Shown: piece after piece, positions 27,420 through 36,633 of the stretch
How the letters are laid out: the number at the start of each line of letters is the position of its first letter
Position numbering within the stretch: position 1 is the stretch's first letter
From: VAZQ01 sp963756715
Lineage (GTDB): Bacteria; Pseudomonadota; Alphaproteobacteria; Rhizobiales; Xanthobacteraceae
NCBI GenBank assembly: GCA_963756715.1
Contig: CAVWOV010000019.1
Location: 434,001-498,000, forward strand
Reading direction: 5' to 3'
Length of the DNA: 64,000 nucleotides
Program-made: the position numbers and the translations under genes
The notes under the pieces: generated by a model
Databases searched by the model: none
The model's input: only the letters and a program-made list of their open reading frames with translations
Told to the model about the DNA's origin: nothing

Positions 27420-28670
27420 CTAGCCGAGCGGGCGCTCGTCGGCGATCACCTTGCCGTCGTTCGGCAAGCTCGCGGGCGCGACCAGTTCAACAGCGCCGCG
27501 AAGCTTGGTCACCGCCTGCAACGTGGCGGTAACCGCTTCACCGAGGCCGGCCGCGGGCACGGCGCATTCGGCCTTCAGCGTCATGACGTCCTGTTCGCCG
27601 GCGCGCGCCACAGTGAGGCGCAGCCGGCCGAGTTCGGGATGACGCCGGCCGATCTCCGCCACCTGCGCGGGATGCACGAACATGCCCTTCACCTTGGTGG
27701 CTTGATCGGCGCGGCCCATCCAGCCGGCGATGCGCATGTTGGTGCGCCCGCACGGCGAACGCCCCGCCAACACGGCCGAGAGGTCGCCGGTCGCCAACCT
27801 GATCATCGGATAGTCCGGATTGAACGAGGTGACGACGACCTCGCCGACTTCGCCCTCGGCGACAAGATCACCGGTGCCCGGCCGCACGATCTCGACCAGC
27901 ACGGTCTCGTTCACGATCATGCCCGCCCCACCGCCAAGAGTTTGGGCATCGCTCTCGTAAGCGATCACGCCAAGCTCGGCGATCGCATAACATTGCAGCA
28001 CCGCGACGCCGCGCGCCGCCAGTTCCTCGCGCAGCGAGCGTGGCAGCGCCGCGCCAGAGACCAGCCCGCGCCGCAATGAGGTGGCGTCCTTGCCGGCCTT
28101 GGCGGCGGCGTCGAGCAGGATCTTCAGGAAGTCCGGCGTGCCGAGATAGCCGCTCGGCTTGAGGTGCGCGATCGCGTCGAGCTGCTGCTCGGTGTTGCCG
28201 GTGCCGGCCGGGATCACCGCGCAGCCGAGCGCATGCGCGCCCGACTCCATGATGAAACCGCCGGGCGTGAGATGATAGGAAAACGCGTTGTGGACGATGT
28301 CGCCCGGCCGCATCCCGGCGGCGAACAGCGCGCGCGCGGCGCCCCAATGATCTTCGCCGGCACCCTCGGGCTCGAAGATCGGCCCGGGCGACATCAGCAA
28401 CCGCCGTACCTTGCCGGGCGCCGTGACGTTGAGGCCGCCGAACGGCGGATGCGCCTTCTGCAGCGCGGTGAAATCGGACTTGCGCATCACCGGCAGCGTC
28501 GCCAGCGCCGCGCGCGATGTCACCGTGTTGGGATCGACCCCGGCGAGGTGCCTGGCCCAGCCTGGCGCGCTGAGCGCCAGCGCGAGCAGGTCCGGTAACT
28601 GGCCACACAGGTCGCGCTCGCGCTCGCCGGGGTCGCGGGTCTCGCGTTGATCGTAATGCCCGGTGCGCAT
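27420..28670 (-). CDS. AMP-dependent ligase, phenylacetate-CoA ligase (PaaK)-like
   Basis: A 416-residue adenylate-forming enzyme of the PaaK-related group, which activates an aromatic or other carboxylate to its acyl-CoA through an acyl-AMP. Visible core motifs are SGAALP (about 206), CYAIAELG (about 230, the A5 region), RLATGDLS (about 295, A7) and RIAGWMGRADQATKVKG (about 316-332, A8). The usual Gly/Ser/Thr-rich P-loop is represented by RRLLMSPGPIFEP rather than the canonical SSGTTG, as in several PaaK relatives. It closes the liv transporter cluster, 14 bp after livF, so the ligand imported is probably its substrate. The substrate cannot be named from sequence. Confidence 0.8.
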   Translation of the reverse strand: MRTGHYDQRETRDPGERERDLCGQLPDLLALALSAPGWARHLAGVDPNTVTSRAALATLPVMRKSDFTALQKAHPPFGGLNVTAPGKVRRLLMSPGPIFEPEGAGEDHWGAARALFAAGMRPGDIVHNAFSYHLTPGGFIMESGAHALGCAVIPAGTGNTEQQLDAIAHLKPSGYLGTPDFLKILLDAAAKAGKDATSLRRGLVSGAALPRSLREELAARGVAVLQCYAIAELGVIAYESDAQTLGGGAGMIVNETVLVEIVRPGTGDLVAEGEVGEVVVTSFNPDYPMIRLATGDLSAVLAGRSPCGRTNMRIAGWMGRADQATKVKGMFVHPAQVAEIGRRHPELGRLRLTVARAGEQDVMTLKAECAVPAAGLGEAVTATLQAVTKLRGAVELVAPASLPNDGKVIADERPLG

Positions 28671-28684
28671 GGTTCGGCCGCCCT

Positions 28685-29578
28685 TCAGGCCAACCAGCGC
28701 TTGCGGCGGCGATAGTGCTTGCCCTCGCGGAACGATTTGCGGCGGCCTTCTGAGACGCCGAGATAGAACTCCTTGACGTCCTCGTTTTCGGCCAGCGCCT
28801 TGGCGTCGCCGTCGAGCACGACGCGGCCGTTTTCGAGCACATAGCCGTAACGCGCATAGCGCAGGGCGATGCTGGTGTTCTGCTCGGCCAGCAGAAACGA
28901 TACGGCTTCACGAACGTTGAGATTGCCGACGATCTCGAAGATCTCCTCGACGAGCTGCGGCGCGAGCCCCATCGAGGGTTCATCGAGCAGGATCATCTTC
29001 GGCCGCGACATCAGCGCACGCCCGATGGCGCACATCTGCTGTTCGCCGCCGGAGACGTAGCCGGCAATCGAGCCGCGCCGTTCCTTCAGCCTGGGAAAAT
29101 ACGAGTAGACGAGGTCGATATCCCGCCGGATGGCGGCGTGGCCGTCGCGACGCGTGTAGGCGCCGGTCAGGAGGTTTTCCTCGACCGACAGATGGGCAAA
29201 GCAGTGGCGCCCCTCCATCACCTGGATACAGCCGCGCCGTACGAGTTCATTCGGCGTGAGCGCGTGAACCGTCTCGCCCTCGAAGATGATAGCGCCCTTG
29301 GTCACCTCTCCGCGCTCGGCCGACAGCAGGTTGGAGATCGCCTTGAGCGTCGTCGATTTGCCGGCACCGTTCGCCCCCAGCAAGGCGACAATCTCGCCTT
29401 TCGGAACCGCGAGCGATACGCCTTTAAGGACCAGAATGACGCGGTTATAGACGACCTCGATATTGTTGACGGAAAGGATCGGCGCCGAAGCCGGCGTCAC
29501 GGCGACAGCCGCGCCCGCGGAAGGCGGCGGCAAGTCCGCCGCCTTCGTGTTGTGTTCGGGTGAGACCGGAACCGTCAT
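28685..29578 (-). CDS. livF: Branched-chain amino acid-type ABC transporter ATP-binding protein
   Basis: A 297-residue ATPase of the LivF group. Walker A is GANGAGKST, the signature motif is VSGGEQQ, and Walker B is MILLDEPSMGLAP followed by the LLAEQN switch. A basic tail (SFREGKHYRRRKRWLA) extends beyond the usual 235-residue LivF core, as does an N-terminal Pro/Ala-rich stretch of about 30 residues. The ATG at 29578 overlaps the livK stop codon (ATGA), showing translational coupling. It acts with LivG on the cytoplasmic side of the LivHM permease. In this cluster the substrate is likely a carboxylic acid rather than leucine (inference). Confidence 0.9.
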   Translation of the reverse strand: MTVPVSPEHNTKAADLPPPSAGAAVAVTPASAPILSVNNIEVVYNRVILVLKGVSLAVPKGEIVALLGANGAGKSTTLKAISNLLSAERGEVTKGAIIFEGETVHALTPNELVRRGCIQVMEGRHCFAHLSVEENLLTGAYTRRDGHAAIRRDIDLVYSYFPRLKERRGSIAGYVSGGEQQMCAIGRALMSRPKMILLDEPSMGLAPQLVEEIFEIVGNLNVREAVSFLLAEQNTSIALRYARYGYVLENGRVVLDGDAKALAENEDVKEFYLGVSEGRRKSFREGKHYRRRKRWLA

Positions 29579-30898
29579 CAGTTGGTCGCCAGGCACGCCG
29601 GGGTGATCTTCTTCTCGGCCGCGTATTTCGCCGCCGATTCCTTGACCATCGGGGCGATCACCTTGTCATCGGAGACGTACCAGTCGGAGGTGATCTTCCA
29701 ATTCTTGCCGTCCCAGGTCTGGATGCGGCCGGTGCGGGCGCCTTCATGGTCCTGGCAGGAGACCTTGATGGGCTTGAGCTCGCCCTTCGAAGCCGAGTTC
29801 CTTGAGGCGCTCCGCCGTCAGGTTGAGATTCTCCAACCCCCAGCGTACCTGCTCACCGGTCAGCGGCTTCTTGCCGAACTTCTCCTGCGCGGTGCGGATC
29901 GCCTCCACGCCCAGCATGGCGTCGATCAGGCCGCGTACATAGAGGATTTCTCCCGTATCTTCCCATTTTCCGGAGCCTTGCCCCTTGTCGAAGAGATACT
30001 TCTTCAGGTCTTCGTGGAGCTTGAACCGGCCGGCGCCGTGCTGGAGCGTGACCGCGTTGTAGCCCTTGGCGCTATCTCCGGCCGGCCGCACATCCGGCTC
30101 GCCCCCCGACCACCACACGCCGTAAATCTTGTCGCGCGGATAGCCGACCGCGACCGCCTCCTTGATGGCGGCCGAGTTCATCACGCCCCAGCCCCAGAGC
30201 AGCACATAGGCCGGCCGGTTCTGCCGGATCTGCAACCAGGTCGCCTTCTGTTCGACGCCCGGATGCGTCACCGGCAGCAGCATCAGATCGAAGCCGTGCA
30301 TCTGCGCGCGCTTTTGCAGCAGCGCGATCGGCTCCTTGCCGTAAGGCGAGTCATGATAGACGAGCGCGATCTTCTTGCCTTTGAGCTTGTCGAAGCCGCC
30401 CTCCTTCTTGGCGATGTGCTGCAGGATGATGTCGGCCGCGGTCCAGTACGTACCAAGCAGCGGAAAATTCCACTGGAACACCGAACCGTCGCGCGAGTTG
30501 GCGCGGCCATATCCCATCGAGATGATCGGGATCTTGTCGGTCGCGGTTTTCTCGGTGATCGCGAAAGTCACGCCCGTGGACAACGGGATGAAATAGGCGG
30601 CGCCGGTCGGTCCCTTGCCCTTGAGCCGCTCGTAGCACTCGACGCCGCGGTCGGTCGCATAACCGAACTCGCATTCCTCGTAGGCGATCTTGACGCCGTT
30701 GATGCCGCCGTCGCGCGCGTTCACCAGCTTGTAATAGTCGGCGACGCCGTTCGCGAACGGCACGCCATTTGGCGCATAGGCGCCGGTCCGGTACACCAGA
30801 TGCGGGATGAACTGTTCATTCTGCGCCAGCGCCGGAGCAGCCGCCAAGACTGCGCCGGCTGCGGCCGCAAGCGCCATTCCGATACCAATACCCTTCAT
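29578..30898 (-). pseudogene. livK: ABC transporter substrate-binding protein (LivK-like), single frameshift
   Basis: A periplasmic type I binding protein of about 439 residues after correction. The start at 30898 follows GGAGG and opens a signal peptide (MKGIGIGMALAAAAG to PALAQ). The ligand-binding region begins FIPHLVYRTGAYAPNG, with later motifs GVECYERLKGKG and WGVMNSAAIKEAVAVGYP. At CCC 29783-29785 (GGG on the coding strand) one extra base breaks the frame; removal gives ELGFEGELKPIKVSCQDHEG and an end at ITPACLATN with TGA at 29578-29580. Such large LivK relatives often bind aromatic or fatty acids rather than amino acids. Confidence 0.88.
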
Positions 30899-30951
30899 TG
30901 CTTCCTCCGTTGAGTCGCCGAAGCAGGCTGCAATCAGCCGTCCGGTCATTG

Positions 30952-30998
30952 CGTTCGCGGGTGCTTCCCGCTTCTGAACGCGAGTGTGCCCGCGAACG
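30952..30998 (-). promoter_or_regulatory. Inverted repeat between livM and livK
   Basis: A perfect 10-bp inverted repeat, CGTTCGCGGG (30952-30961) and CCCGCGAACG (30989-30998), with a 27-base loop, lies in the 109-bp gap between the livM stop and the livK start. In the transcript it would form a stable hairpin upstream of the binding-protein gene. There is no T-tract, so mRNA stabilisation or attenuation is likelier than plain termination. Confidence 0.55.
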
Positions 30999-31007
30999 GA
31001 CCGCGCC

Positions 31008-32072
31008 TCAATACGGGAACGGCCAGAGTCTGAGCTTCTCCTTGCCGATCGCCCAAAGCCTGGCAAGGCCATGTGGTTCTACAATCAGGAAAAAAACGAT
31101 CATGACACCGAACAGCATGAACTCGATGTGCGAAATCATCGCAGTCGAAATTGGAATACCAAGCCAGTGCGGGAGCTGGTTAAGGAAGATCGGCGTCAGC
31201 ACGATGAAGGCGGCGCCCAGGAACGAGCCCAGAATGGTGCCGAGCCCGCCGATGATGATCATGAACAGCACCTGGAACGAGCGGTTGACGTCGAACGCGA
31301 GCGGCTCCCAGGAGCCCAGCCGGAAGAATCCCCAAAGCGCGCCCGCGATGCCGATATAGAATGACGACACCGCGAACGCCGTCAGCTTGGCATGCAGCGG
31401 CCGGATGCCGATGATCTCGGCCGCGATGTCCATGTCGCGGATCGCCATCCACATCCGGCCGATGCGGCCGCGCACCAGATTCTTGGCGGCTAGCGTGAGT
31501 ACGACCACCATCGCCAGGACGAAAATGTAACGTTCGGCCGGCGTGTCGATTTCAAGTCCGAACAGTTCGATCTTGCCGACCGCAACCGAGCCCGACGGGG
31601 CATAGTTGGTAAACCATTTGACGCGCGCGAACGCCCATTCGAGAAAGAACTGCGCGGCGAGAGTCGCGACCGCCAGATAGAATCCCTTGATGCGCAGCGA
31701 TGGCAGCCCGAACAGCAGGCCGACCAGCATCGCTATCGCCCCGGCAAACAAAAACACCAGAATGATGTTCGTCCCGGGCAGGCGCAGCGCGAGATTGTAG
31801 GCCGCATAAGCGCCGACCGCCATGAAGCCGCCGGTCCCGAGCGAAACCTGGCCGCAGTAGCCGGTGAGAATGTTGAGCCCGATGGCGGCAATCGAGAGAA
31901 TAAGAACCGGAATCAGCACCTCGGTGTAGAGATACTGGCCGGCGAACAGCGGCACGCCGACAAACCCAAACACGATCAGGCCGACGATGAACCAGCGGTC
32001 CTGCGCAATCGGGAAGATTGCCTGATCGGCCGCATAGGAGGTTTTGAACTGGCCGACTTCGCGATAAAACAC
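31008..32072 (-). CDS. livM: Branched-chain amino acid-type ABC transporter permease
   Basis: A 354-residue inner-membrane permease with about ten membrane helices. The conserved LivM stretch LNILTGYCGQVSLGTGGFMAVGAYAAY lies near residues 65-90, and the EAA-like cytoplasmic loop GRIGRMWMAIRDMDIAAEIIG near 190-210. GTG at 32072 is taken as the start because it lies four bases after the livH stop and keeps the usual LivM length; the frame runs further 5' into livH. It forms the translocation channel with LivH. Confidence 0.9.
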   Translation of the reverse strand: MFYREVGQFKTSYAADQAIFPIAQDRWFIVGLIVFGFVGVPLFAGQYLYTEVLIPVLILSIAAIGLNILTGYCGQVSLGTGGFMAVGAYAAYNLALRLPGTNIILVFLFAGAIAMLVGLLFGLPSLRIKGFYLAVATLAAQFFLEWAFARVKWFTNYAPSGSVAVGKIELFGLEIDTPAERYIFVLAMVVVLTLAAKNLVRGRIGRMWMAIRDMDIAAEIIGIRPLHAKLTAFAVSSFYIGIAGALWGFFRLGSWEPLAFDVNRSFQVLFMIIIGGLGTILGSFLGAAFIVLTPIFLNQLPHWLGIPISTAMISHIEFMLFGVMIVFFLIVEPHGLARLWAIGKEKLRLWPFPY

Positions 32073-32076
32073 GGCG

Positions 32077-32997
32077 TCACACCCGCTCGATGATGCGTTC
32101 GCCGAACAGCCCTTGCGGCCGGACCAGCAGGAACAGCAGCGCCAGCACATAGGCGAACCAGTTCTCGATGCCGCCACCGGCGAGATCGAACCAGCGGATG
32201 AGCACCGGACTCAGGAAAACCTCGGCGAGCTTCTCGCCGGCGCCAATGATCAATCCTCCGGCGATCGCTCCCGGAATGGAGGTGAAGCCGCCGAGCATAA
32301 GCACCGGCAGCGCCTTGAGCGCGATCAACGACAGCGAGAACTGCACGCCGAGCTTGACGCCCCACATCATGCCGGCAACGAGCGCCACGATGCCGGCCAC
32401 CGCCCAGACCATGATCCAGATATGACGCAGCGGAATCCCGACCGATTGCGCCGCCTGATGGTCATCGGCGACCGCGCGTAGCGCGCGGCCCACCCGCGTC
32501 ACCTGGAAGAAGATCGCCAGCACCGTCACCATCACGGCGCAGATCACCGCCGCAATCAGTTCGGACGGGTCGATCAGCAGGCCCCCGGGGAACACCGACT
32601 CGAACAGGAAGATCGGCTCCCTGGGCAGACCGAGATCGATCTTGTAGATGTCGCTTCCCCACAACATCTCGCCGAAACCCTCGAGGAAATAGGCGATCCC
32701 CAGGGTAGCCATGAAAAGGATGATGCCCTCCTGGTTGATGAGGCGCCGCAGGACCAGAAACTCGATCGCATAGGCCAGCGCGATCATGATCAGGACCGAC
32801 AGGGCGAACGCGGCGACCAGCGGCATCACCTCCGACAGCCGCGCGAAGGACAGCGCCGCAAACAGCACCATCGCGCCCTGGGCGAAATTGAACACGCCGG
32901 ACGCCTTGAAGATCAACACGAAGCCCAGCGCAACGAGCGAATAGAGCACTCCCGTCAGGAGTCCGCCGATCAGCGTTTCGAGGACCGGACCTAGCAT
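32077..32997 (-). CDS. livH: Branched-chain amino acid-type ABC transporter permease
   Basis: A 306-residue permease with about eight membrane helices. The N-terminal GLLTGVLYSLVALGFVLIFKASGVFNFAQG segment (residues about 11-40) is the LivH signature, and the cytoplasmic loop TRVGRALRAVADDHQAAQSVGI contacts the ATPases. The late stretch GGFTSIPGAIAGGLIIG is also typical. Seven bases separate it from livG and four from livM. Confidence 0.92.
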   Translation of the reverse strand: MLGPVLETLIGGLLTGVLYSLVALGFVLIFKASGVFNFAQGAMVLFAALSFARLSEVMPLVAAFALSVLIMIALAYAIEFLVLRRLINQEGIILFMATLGIAYFLEGFGEMLWGSDIYKIDLGLPREPIFLFESVFPGGLLIDPSELIAAVICAVMVTVLAIFFQVTRVGRALRAVADDHQAAQSVGIPLRHIWIMVWAVAGIVALVAGMMWGVKLGVQFSLSLIALKALPVLMLGGFTSIPGAIAGGLIIGAGEKLAEVFLSPVLIRWFDLAGGGIENWFAYVLALLFLLVRPQGLFGERIIERV

Positions 32998-33004
32998 CGG
33001 ATTC

Positions 33005-33805
33005 TCATCGGCTTACCCCGAGATAGGCATCGATCACCGCCTGATTGGCCTGGACCTCCGTCGGCGTATCGTCAGCGATCTTGATGCCGTGGTCGAGCAC
33101 GACCACGCGGTCGGACAGGTCCATCACCACGCCCATGTCGTGCTCGATCAGCGCGATGGTCGTGCCGTAGTGCGCGTTGAGGTCGAGGACGTAGCGGGAC
33201 ATATCCTCCTTTTCCTCGACATTCATTCCGGCCATTGGCTCGTCGAGCAGCAGCAAATCGGGCTCCATAGCCAGTGCCCGCCCGAGTTCGACGCGCTTCT
33301 GCAGGCCATACGGCAACTGGCCGACCCGGACGTGACGGATGTGCTGGATCTTCAGGAAATCGATGATTTCCTCGACACGGTGACGGTGCTTCACCTCTTC
33401 GGCAAGCGCGGGCCCAATCCGTATGACCTGCCAGAAGAAGCCACGGTGCATCTTGAGCGTGCGGCCGGCCATGATGTTGTCGAGCGCCGTCATACCCTTG
33501 AACAGCGCGACGTTCTGAAACGTGCGCGCGATGCCGCCGCGCGCGGCATCGTACGGGCGCATTCTTGTACGCGTTCGGCCCTTGAAGGTGATGCGGCCTT
33601 GCTGCGGGTGGTAGAAGCCGTTGATGACGTTAAGCATCGAGGTCTTGCCGGCGCCATTCGGGCCGATGATGGCGCGGATCTCGCCTTTGCGGATGTCGAA
33701 GGAGACGCCGGTCACCGCTTTGACGCCACCAAAGGCGAGCGACACATTCTCCAGCGAGAGCAGCGTATCGCCGCTGGCAATCTCGGAGCCTGCCGGCACC
33801 CTCAT
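33005..33805 (-). CDS. livG: Branched-chain amino acid-type ABC transporter ATP-binding protein
   Basis: A 266-residue ATPase. Walker A is GPNGAGKTS, the signature region is LPYGLQKRVELGRAL, Walker B is LLLLDEPMAGMN, and the switch is IALIEHDMG. The frame is open to 33970, but that extension is translated from a GC-rich palindromic repeat (33860-33946) and gives an Arg/Gly/Pro-rich peptide unlike the family. ATG at 33805 with GGAG upstream is the real start. It heads the tight livG-livH-livM run. Confidence 0.93.
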   Translation of the reverse strand: MRVPAGSEIASGDTLLSLENVSLAFGGVKAVTGVSFDIRKGEIRAIIGPNGAGKTSMLNVINGFYHPQQGRITFKGRTRTRMRPYDAARGGIARTFQNVALFKGMTALDNIMAGRTLKMHRGFFWQVIRIGPALAEEVKHRHRVEEIIDFLKIQHIRHVRVGQLPYGLQKRVELGRALAMEPDLLLLDEPMAGMNVEEKEDMSRYVLDLNAHYGTTIALIEHDMGVVMDLSDRVVVLDHGIKIADDTPTEVQANQAVIDAYLGVSR

Positions 33806-33859
33806 GCGGCAGCTCCGGGGTCGCGGAGCAATCTCCGATGCGGCCACGGGCACGGTCTG

Positions 33860-33946
33860 CTCCCTCTCCCGGGGGTTAGGCGAGGGGTCTATCGATCGTG
33901 TGGTACCCCCCTCACCCCAACCCTCTCCCCTCCGGGGAGAGGGAGC
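33860..33946. repeat. GC-rich palindromic repeat element upstream of livG
   Basis: Outer arms GCTCCCTCTCCC (33860-33871) and GGGGAGAGGGAGC (ending 33946) face each other. Inner arms GGGGTTAGGCGAGGGG and CCCCTCACCCCAACCC pair imperfectly, with AT-richer sequence TCTATCGATCG near the centre. This is the kind of dispersed intergenic repeat found in many proteobacteria. It lies between the acyl-CoA ligase stop and livG. Confidence 0.8.
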
Positions 33947-33966
33947 GCACCGCCGCCGTGACAAAC

Positions 33967-35947
33967 TCATGCCGCTTTCTCCAGACTCGGAGATGTGGGC
34001 GTGGTCTTGGCGTCACGGATTTTAACGCGCGCGGAGAGCACACCCTTGCGGCCGTCTTCGAACGTCACCTCGGTCGAGATGTCCGCTTCGTCCGATCCGT
34101 CGTAGAGCGCCTGCACGAGCGGCGCGTATCGCTCGGCGACGAAGCTGCGGCGCACCTTCTGCGTTCGTGTCACTTCGCCGTCGTCGGCATCGAGTTCCTT
34201 GTGCAGGATCAGGAAGCGCCGGATCTGCGCACCCGCCATCGCCTTCTCGTCGGCCAGCGACCGGTTCACCCCTTCGACATGCTGCGCCAGCAGGTCGTAG
34301 ACCCGAGGATGACCGGCCAGTTCCTGATAGGAGGCATAGACGATCTTGTTGCGCTCCGCCCAATTCCCGACCGCGGTCAGGTCGATATTGAGCATCGCGC
34401 AAACGAAATCGCGCTGGTCGCCGAACACCACCGCCTCGCGAATGTTGGGGTAGAACTTCAGCTTGTTCTCGATGTATTTCGGCGCGACCAGCGTTCCGTC
34501 GTTGAGTCGGCCGACGTCCTTGGCGCGATCGATGATATGCAGGTGACCGGACTTCGGATCGAAGAACCCGGCGTCACCGGTCTTGACGAAGCCGTCCGGG
34601 GACATGACTTCCGCGGTTTTGGCATCGTCCTTGAAATATCCAACGAACATGCCGGGCGATTTGAACAGCACCTCGCCGCTGTCGGCGATCCGCAGTTCAA
34701 CATTCGGCATCGCCGGACCGACCGTATCGGAGAAGATTTGTCCGTCCGGTTGCGCGGTGAGATAGAGGAACGCTTCGGTCTGGCCGTAGAGTTGCTTCAG
34801 GTTGAGTCCGATCGAACGAAAGAACGAGAACAGGTCTGGGCCGATCGCTTCGCCCGCCGTATAGGCGACCCGCACGCGCGACAGCCCAAGCACATTTTTG
34901 AGCGGCCCATAGACCAGGAGTTCGCCGAACCGGTAAGCGATACGGCCGGCAAGCGGCACGTGCTCCCCGTTCAGTATCTTCTCGCCGTGGCGCCGCGCGA
35001 CACCCAGGAAGTAGTGAAACATGCGGCGCTTGAGCGCGCTTGCGTCTTCCATCCGGATCATGACGCGCGTCAGCATCTGCTCGAATACGCGGGGCGGAGC
35101 GAAATAGAAAGTCGGGCCGATCTCCTTCATGTCGGCCGTTACCGTCTCGCTGCTCTCCGGACAGGCCAGGCAGAACCCCGCCACCAGTGACTGCGCATAG
35201 TTGAGATAGTGGTCGCCAACCCAGGCCAGCGGCAGATAGGCGAGCGCCTCGTCCTGCTCGCTCAGCTTGTCGAACGCGACCGTGTCGGAGGCCGCCCTGA
35301 TGCAGCCGATCGCCGCTCAGCACTACGCCCTTCGATTGGCCGGTCGTGCCCGAGGTGTAAAGGATGATCGAGCGATCGGTGCCCTTGCCGGCCGCGATCT
35401 CGCGGTCCAGCCACGATCCGAGTGACGCATCCTGGGCCAGCGCCGTGTGGCCGTCCTTGGTGACATCGTCGATGGCGTGCAGGCGGGCGTGGTCGTAATC
35501 GCGCAGCCCGCGGGGTTCGTCATAAATCACGCGTTCGAGCTTCGGCAGCCGCTCAGAGACGGACAGGATCTTGTCGACCTGCTCCTGGTCTTCCACCACC
35601 GCAAAGCGGACGTCGGCGTGCGCCAGCACGTAGGCGATTTCGTCGGCGACCGCGTCGGCATAGACCGGCACCGGAACCGCGCCAAGCGCCTGCGCGGCCA
35701 TCACCGACCAATAGAGCCGCGGCCGGTTCGAGCCGACCACCGCGACGTTATCGCCGCGCTTAATGCCGAGGCGGGAGAGCCCGGCCGCCAGGTTGCGCAC
35801 CTCCGCCAGTACCTGCTGCCAGGTCCAAACCTGCCAGATGCCGAGATCCTTGTGCCGGTAAGCCGGCCGGCCCGGATAGCGCCGGGCATTGCGGATCAGG
35901 AGCTTGGGGAACGTGTCCGCTTGCGCGGTGGCGTCATCGCTCGCCAC
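33967..35947 (-). pseudogene. Long-chain acyl-CoA synthetase (AMP-forming), single frameshift
   Basis: An AMP-dependent acyl-CoA ligase of about 659 residues, similar in length and motifs to the large bacterial FadD15-type enzymes. The P-loop is ILYTSGTTGQSKGVVLS, followed after the break by LAYLPLAWVGDHY, AYTAGEAIG, LYGQTEA (A5) and GFVKTGDAGFFD (A7), then HIIDRAKDVGRLNDGT (A8). The frame changes near 35315; length is 1981 nt, one above a multiple of three, so one inserted base explains it. GTG at 35947 with GGAGGA six bases upstream is chosen over an upstream GTG. It lies ahead of livGHMKF and probably activates the imported acid. Confidence 0.88.
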
Positions 35948-36117
35948 GGCGAATCCTCCCAGATAAGCGGCCCGCTTGATCGCAGGACGCACGGTCCTGC
36001 CGCATCGGCTCAGACCCCGGCGGCTGCCGTTGGCCGACAGTCCATTGTCATCGCATAAGAAATTGCGCGCGCACGAAGGTCAAGTCAGCACTTCGTGTGA
36101 ACCTGCGCGTTCCGCGC

Positions 36118-36612
36118 TCAACGGCGAGCGTTGTATTTCGCGGTCTCGCCCTTCAGCAGATTGGCGCCGAGCGTCAGGCAGGAGGCCGCGATGTCATTTT
36201 CGATGATGTCGATCATGATGTTGTGGCCGCCGGTGGTCAGCCCGAACTTGTGATCGATGCAGGCTTTCACCAGGGTCTTAAAGCTCTCGACCGATCCCGA
36301 GAGGTTGAGCCGACGGTCCTCGGAATAAGCCTTCACGAAACTTTTGTAATTCGCCTGCAGCGCGTTGTAGGCCGCGACATGGCGCTGGCGCGCGGCGCAG
36401 ACGTCCTTCGCGCCCTTCTCGGTCTGCGCCTTGTCCCACTCGGTAATCTCCTTGACCAACGCCAAGCAGGCTTGCGGCGTGGCATCGATCTTACCTTCGT
36501 GCTCGTAACCGATCGTCAGCGTCTGCGGCACTGCAACCGCTTCGGCACTCGCCGCACCTGCTGCCGCGATGAGGATGAAACCGCTGAGCCCGGCCTTGAG
36601 CAGAACCGTCAT
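36118..36612 (-). CDS. Hypothetical periplasmic protein
   Basis: A 164-residue protein with a Sec signal peptide (LLKAGLSGFILIAAAGAASAEA). The mature part is mainly helical with four Cys (ACLAL, DVCAA, KACIDHK, SCLTL) that could form two disulfides. A central TEKGAKDVCAARQRHVAAYNALQANY helix is followed by GLTTGGHNIMIDIIENDIA. No family is recognised. It lies 21 bp downstream of the indolepyruvate oxidoreductase gene on the same strand, so it is probably cotranscribed, but its link to that enzyme is unknown. Confidence 0.65.
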   Translation of the reverse strand: MTVLLKAGLSGFILIAAAGAASAEAVAVPQTLTIGYEHEGKIDATPQACLALVKEITEWDKAQTEKGAKDVCAARQRHVAAYNALQANYKSFVKAYSEDRRLNLSGSVESFKTLVKACIDHKFGLTTGGHNIMIDIIENDIAASCLTLGANLLKGETAKYNARR

Positions 36613-36633
36613 GACGCTTTTCTCTCTGCCGCG

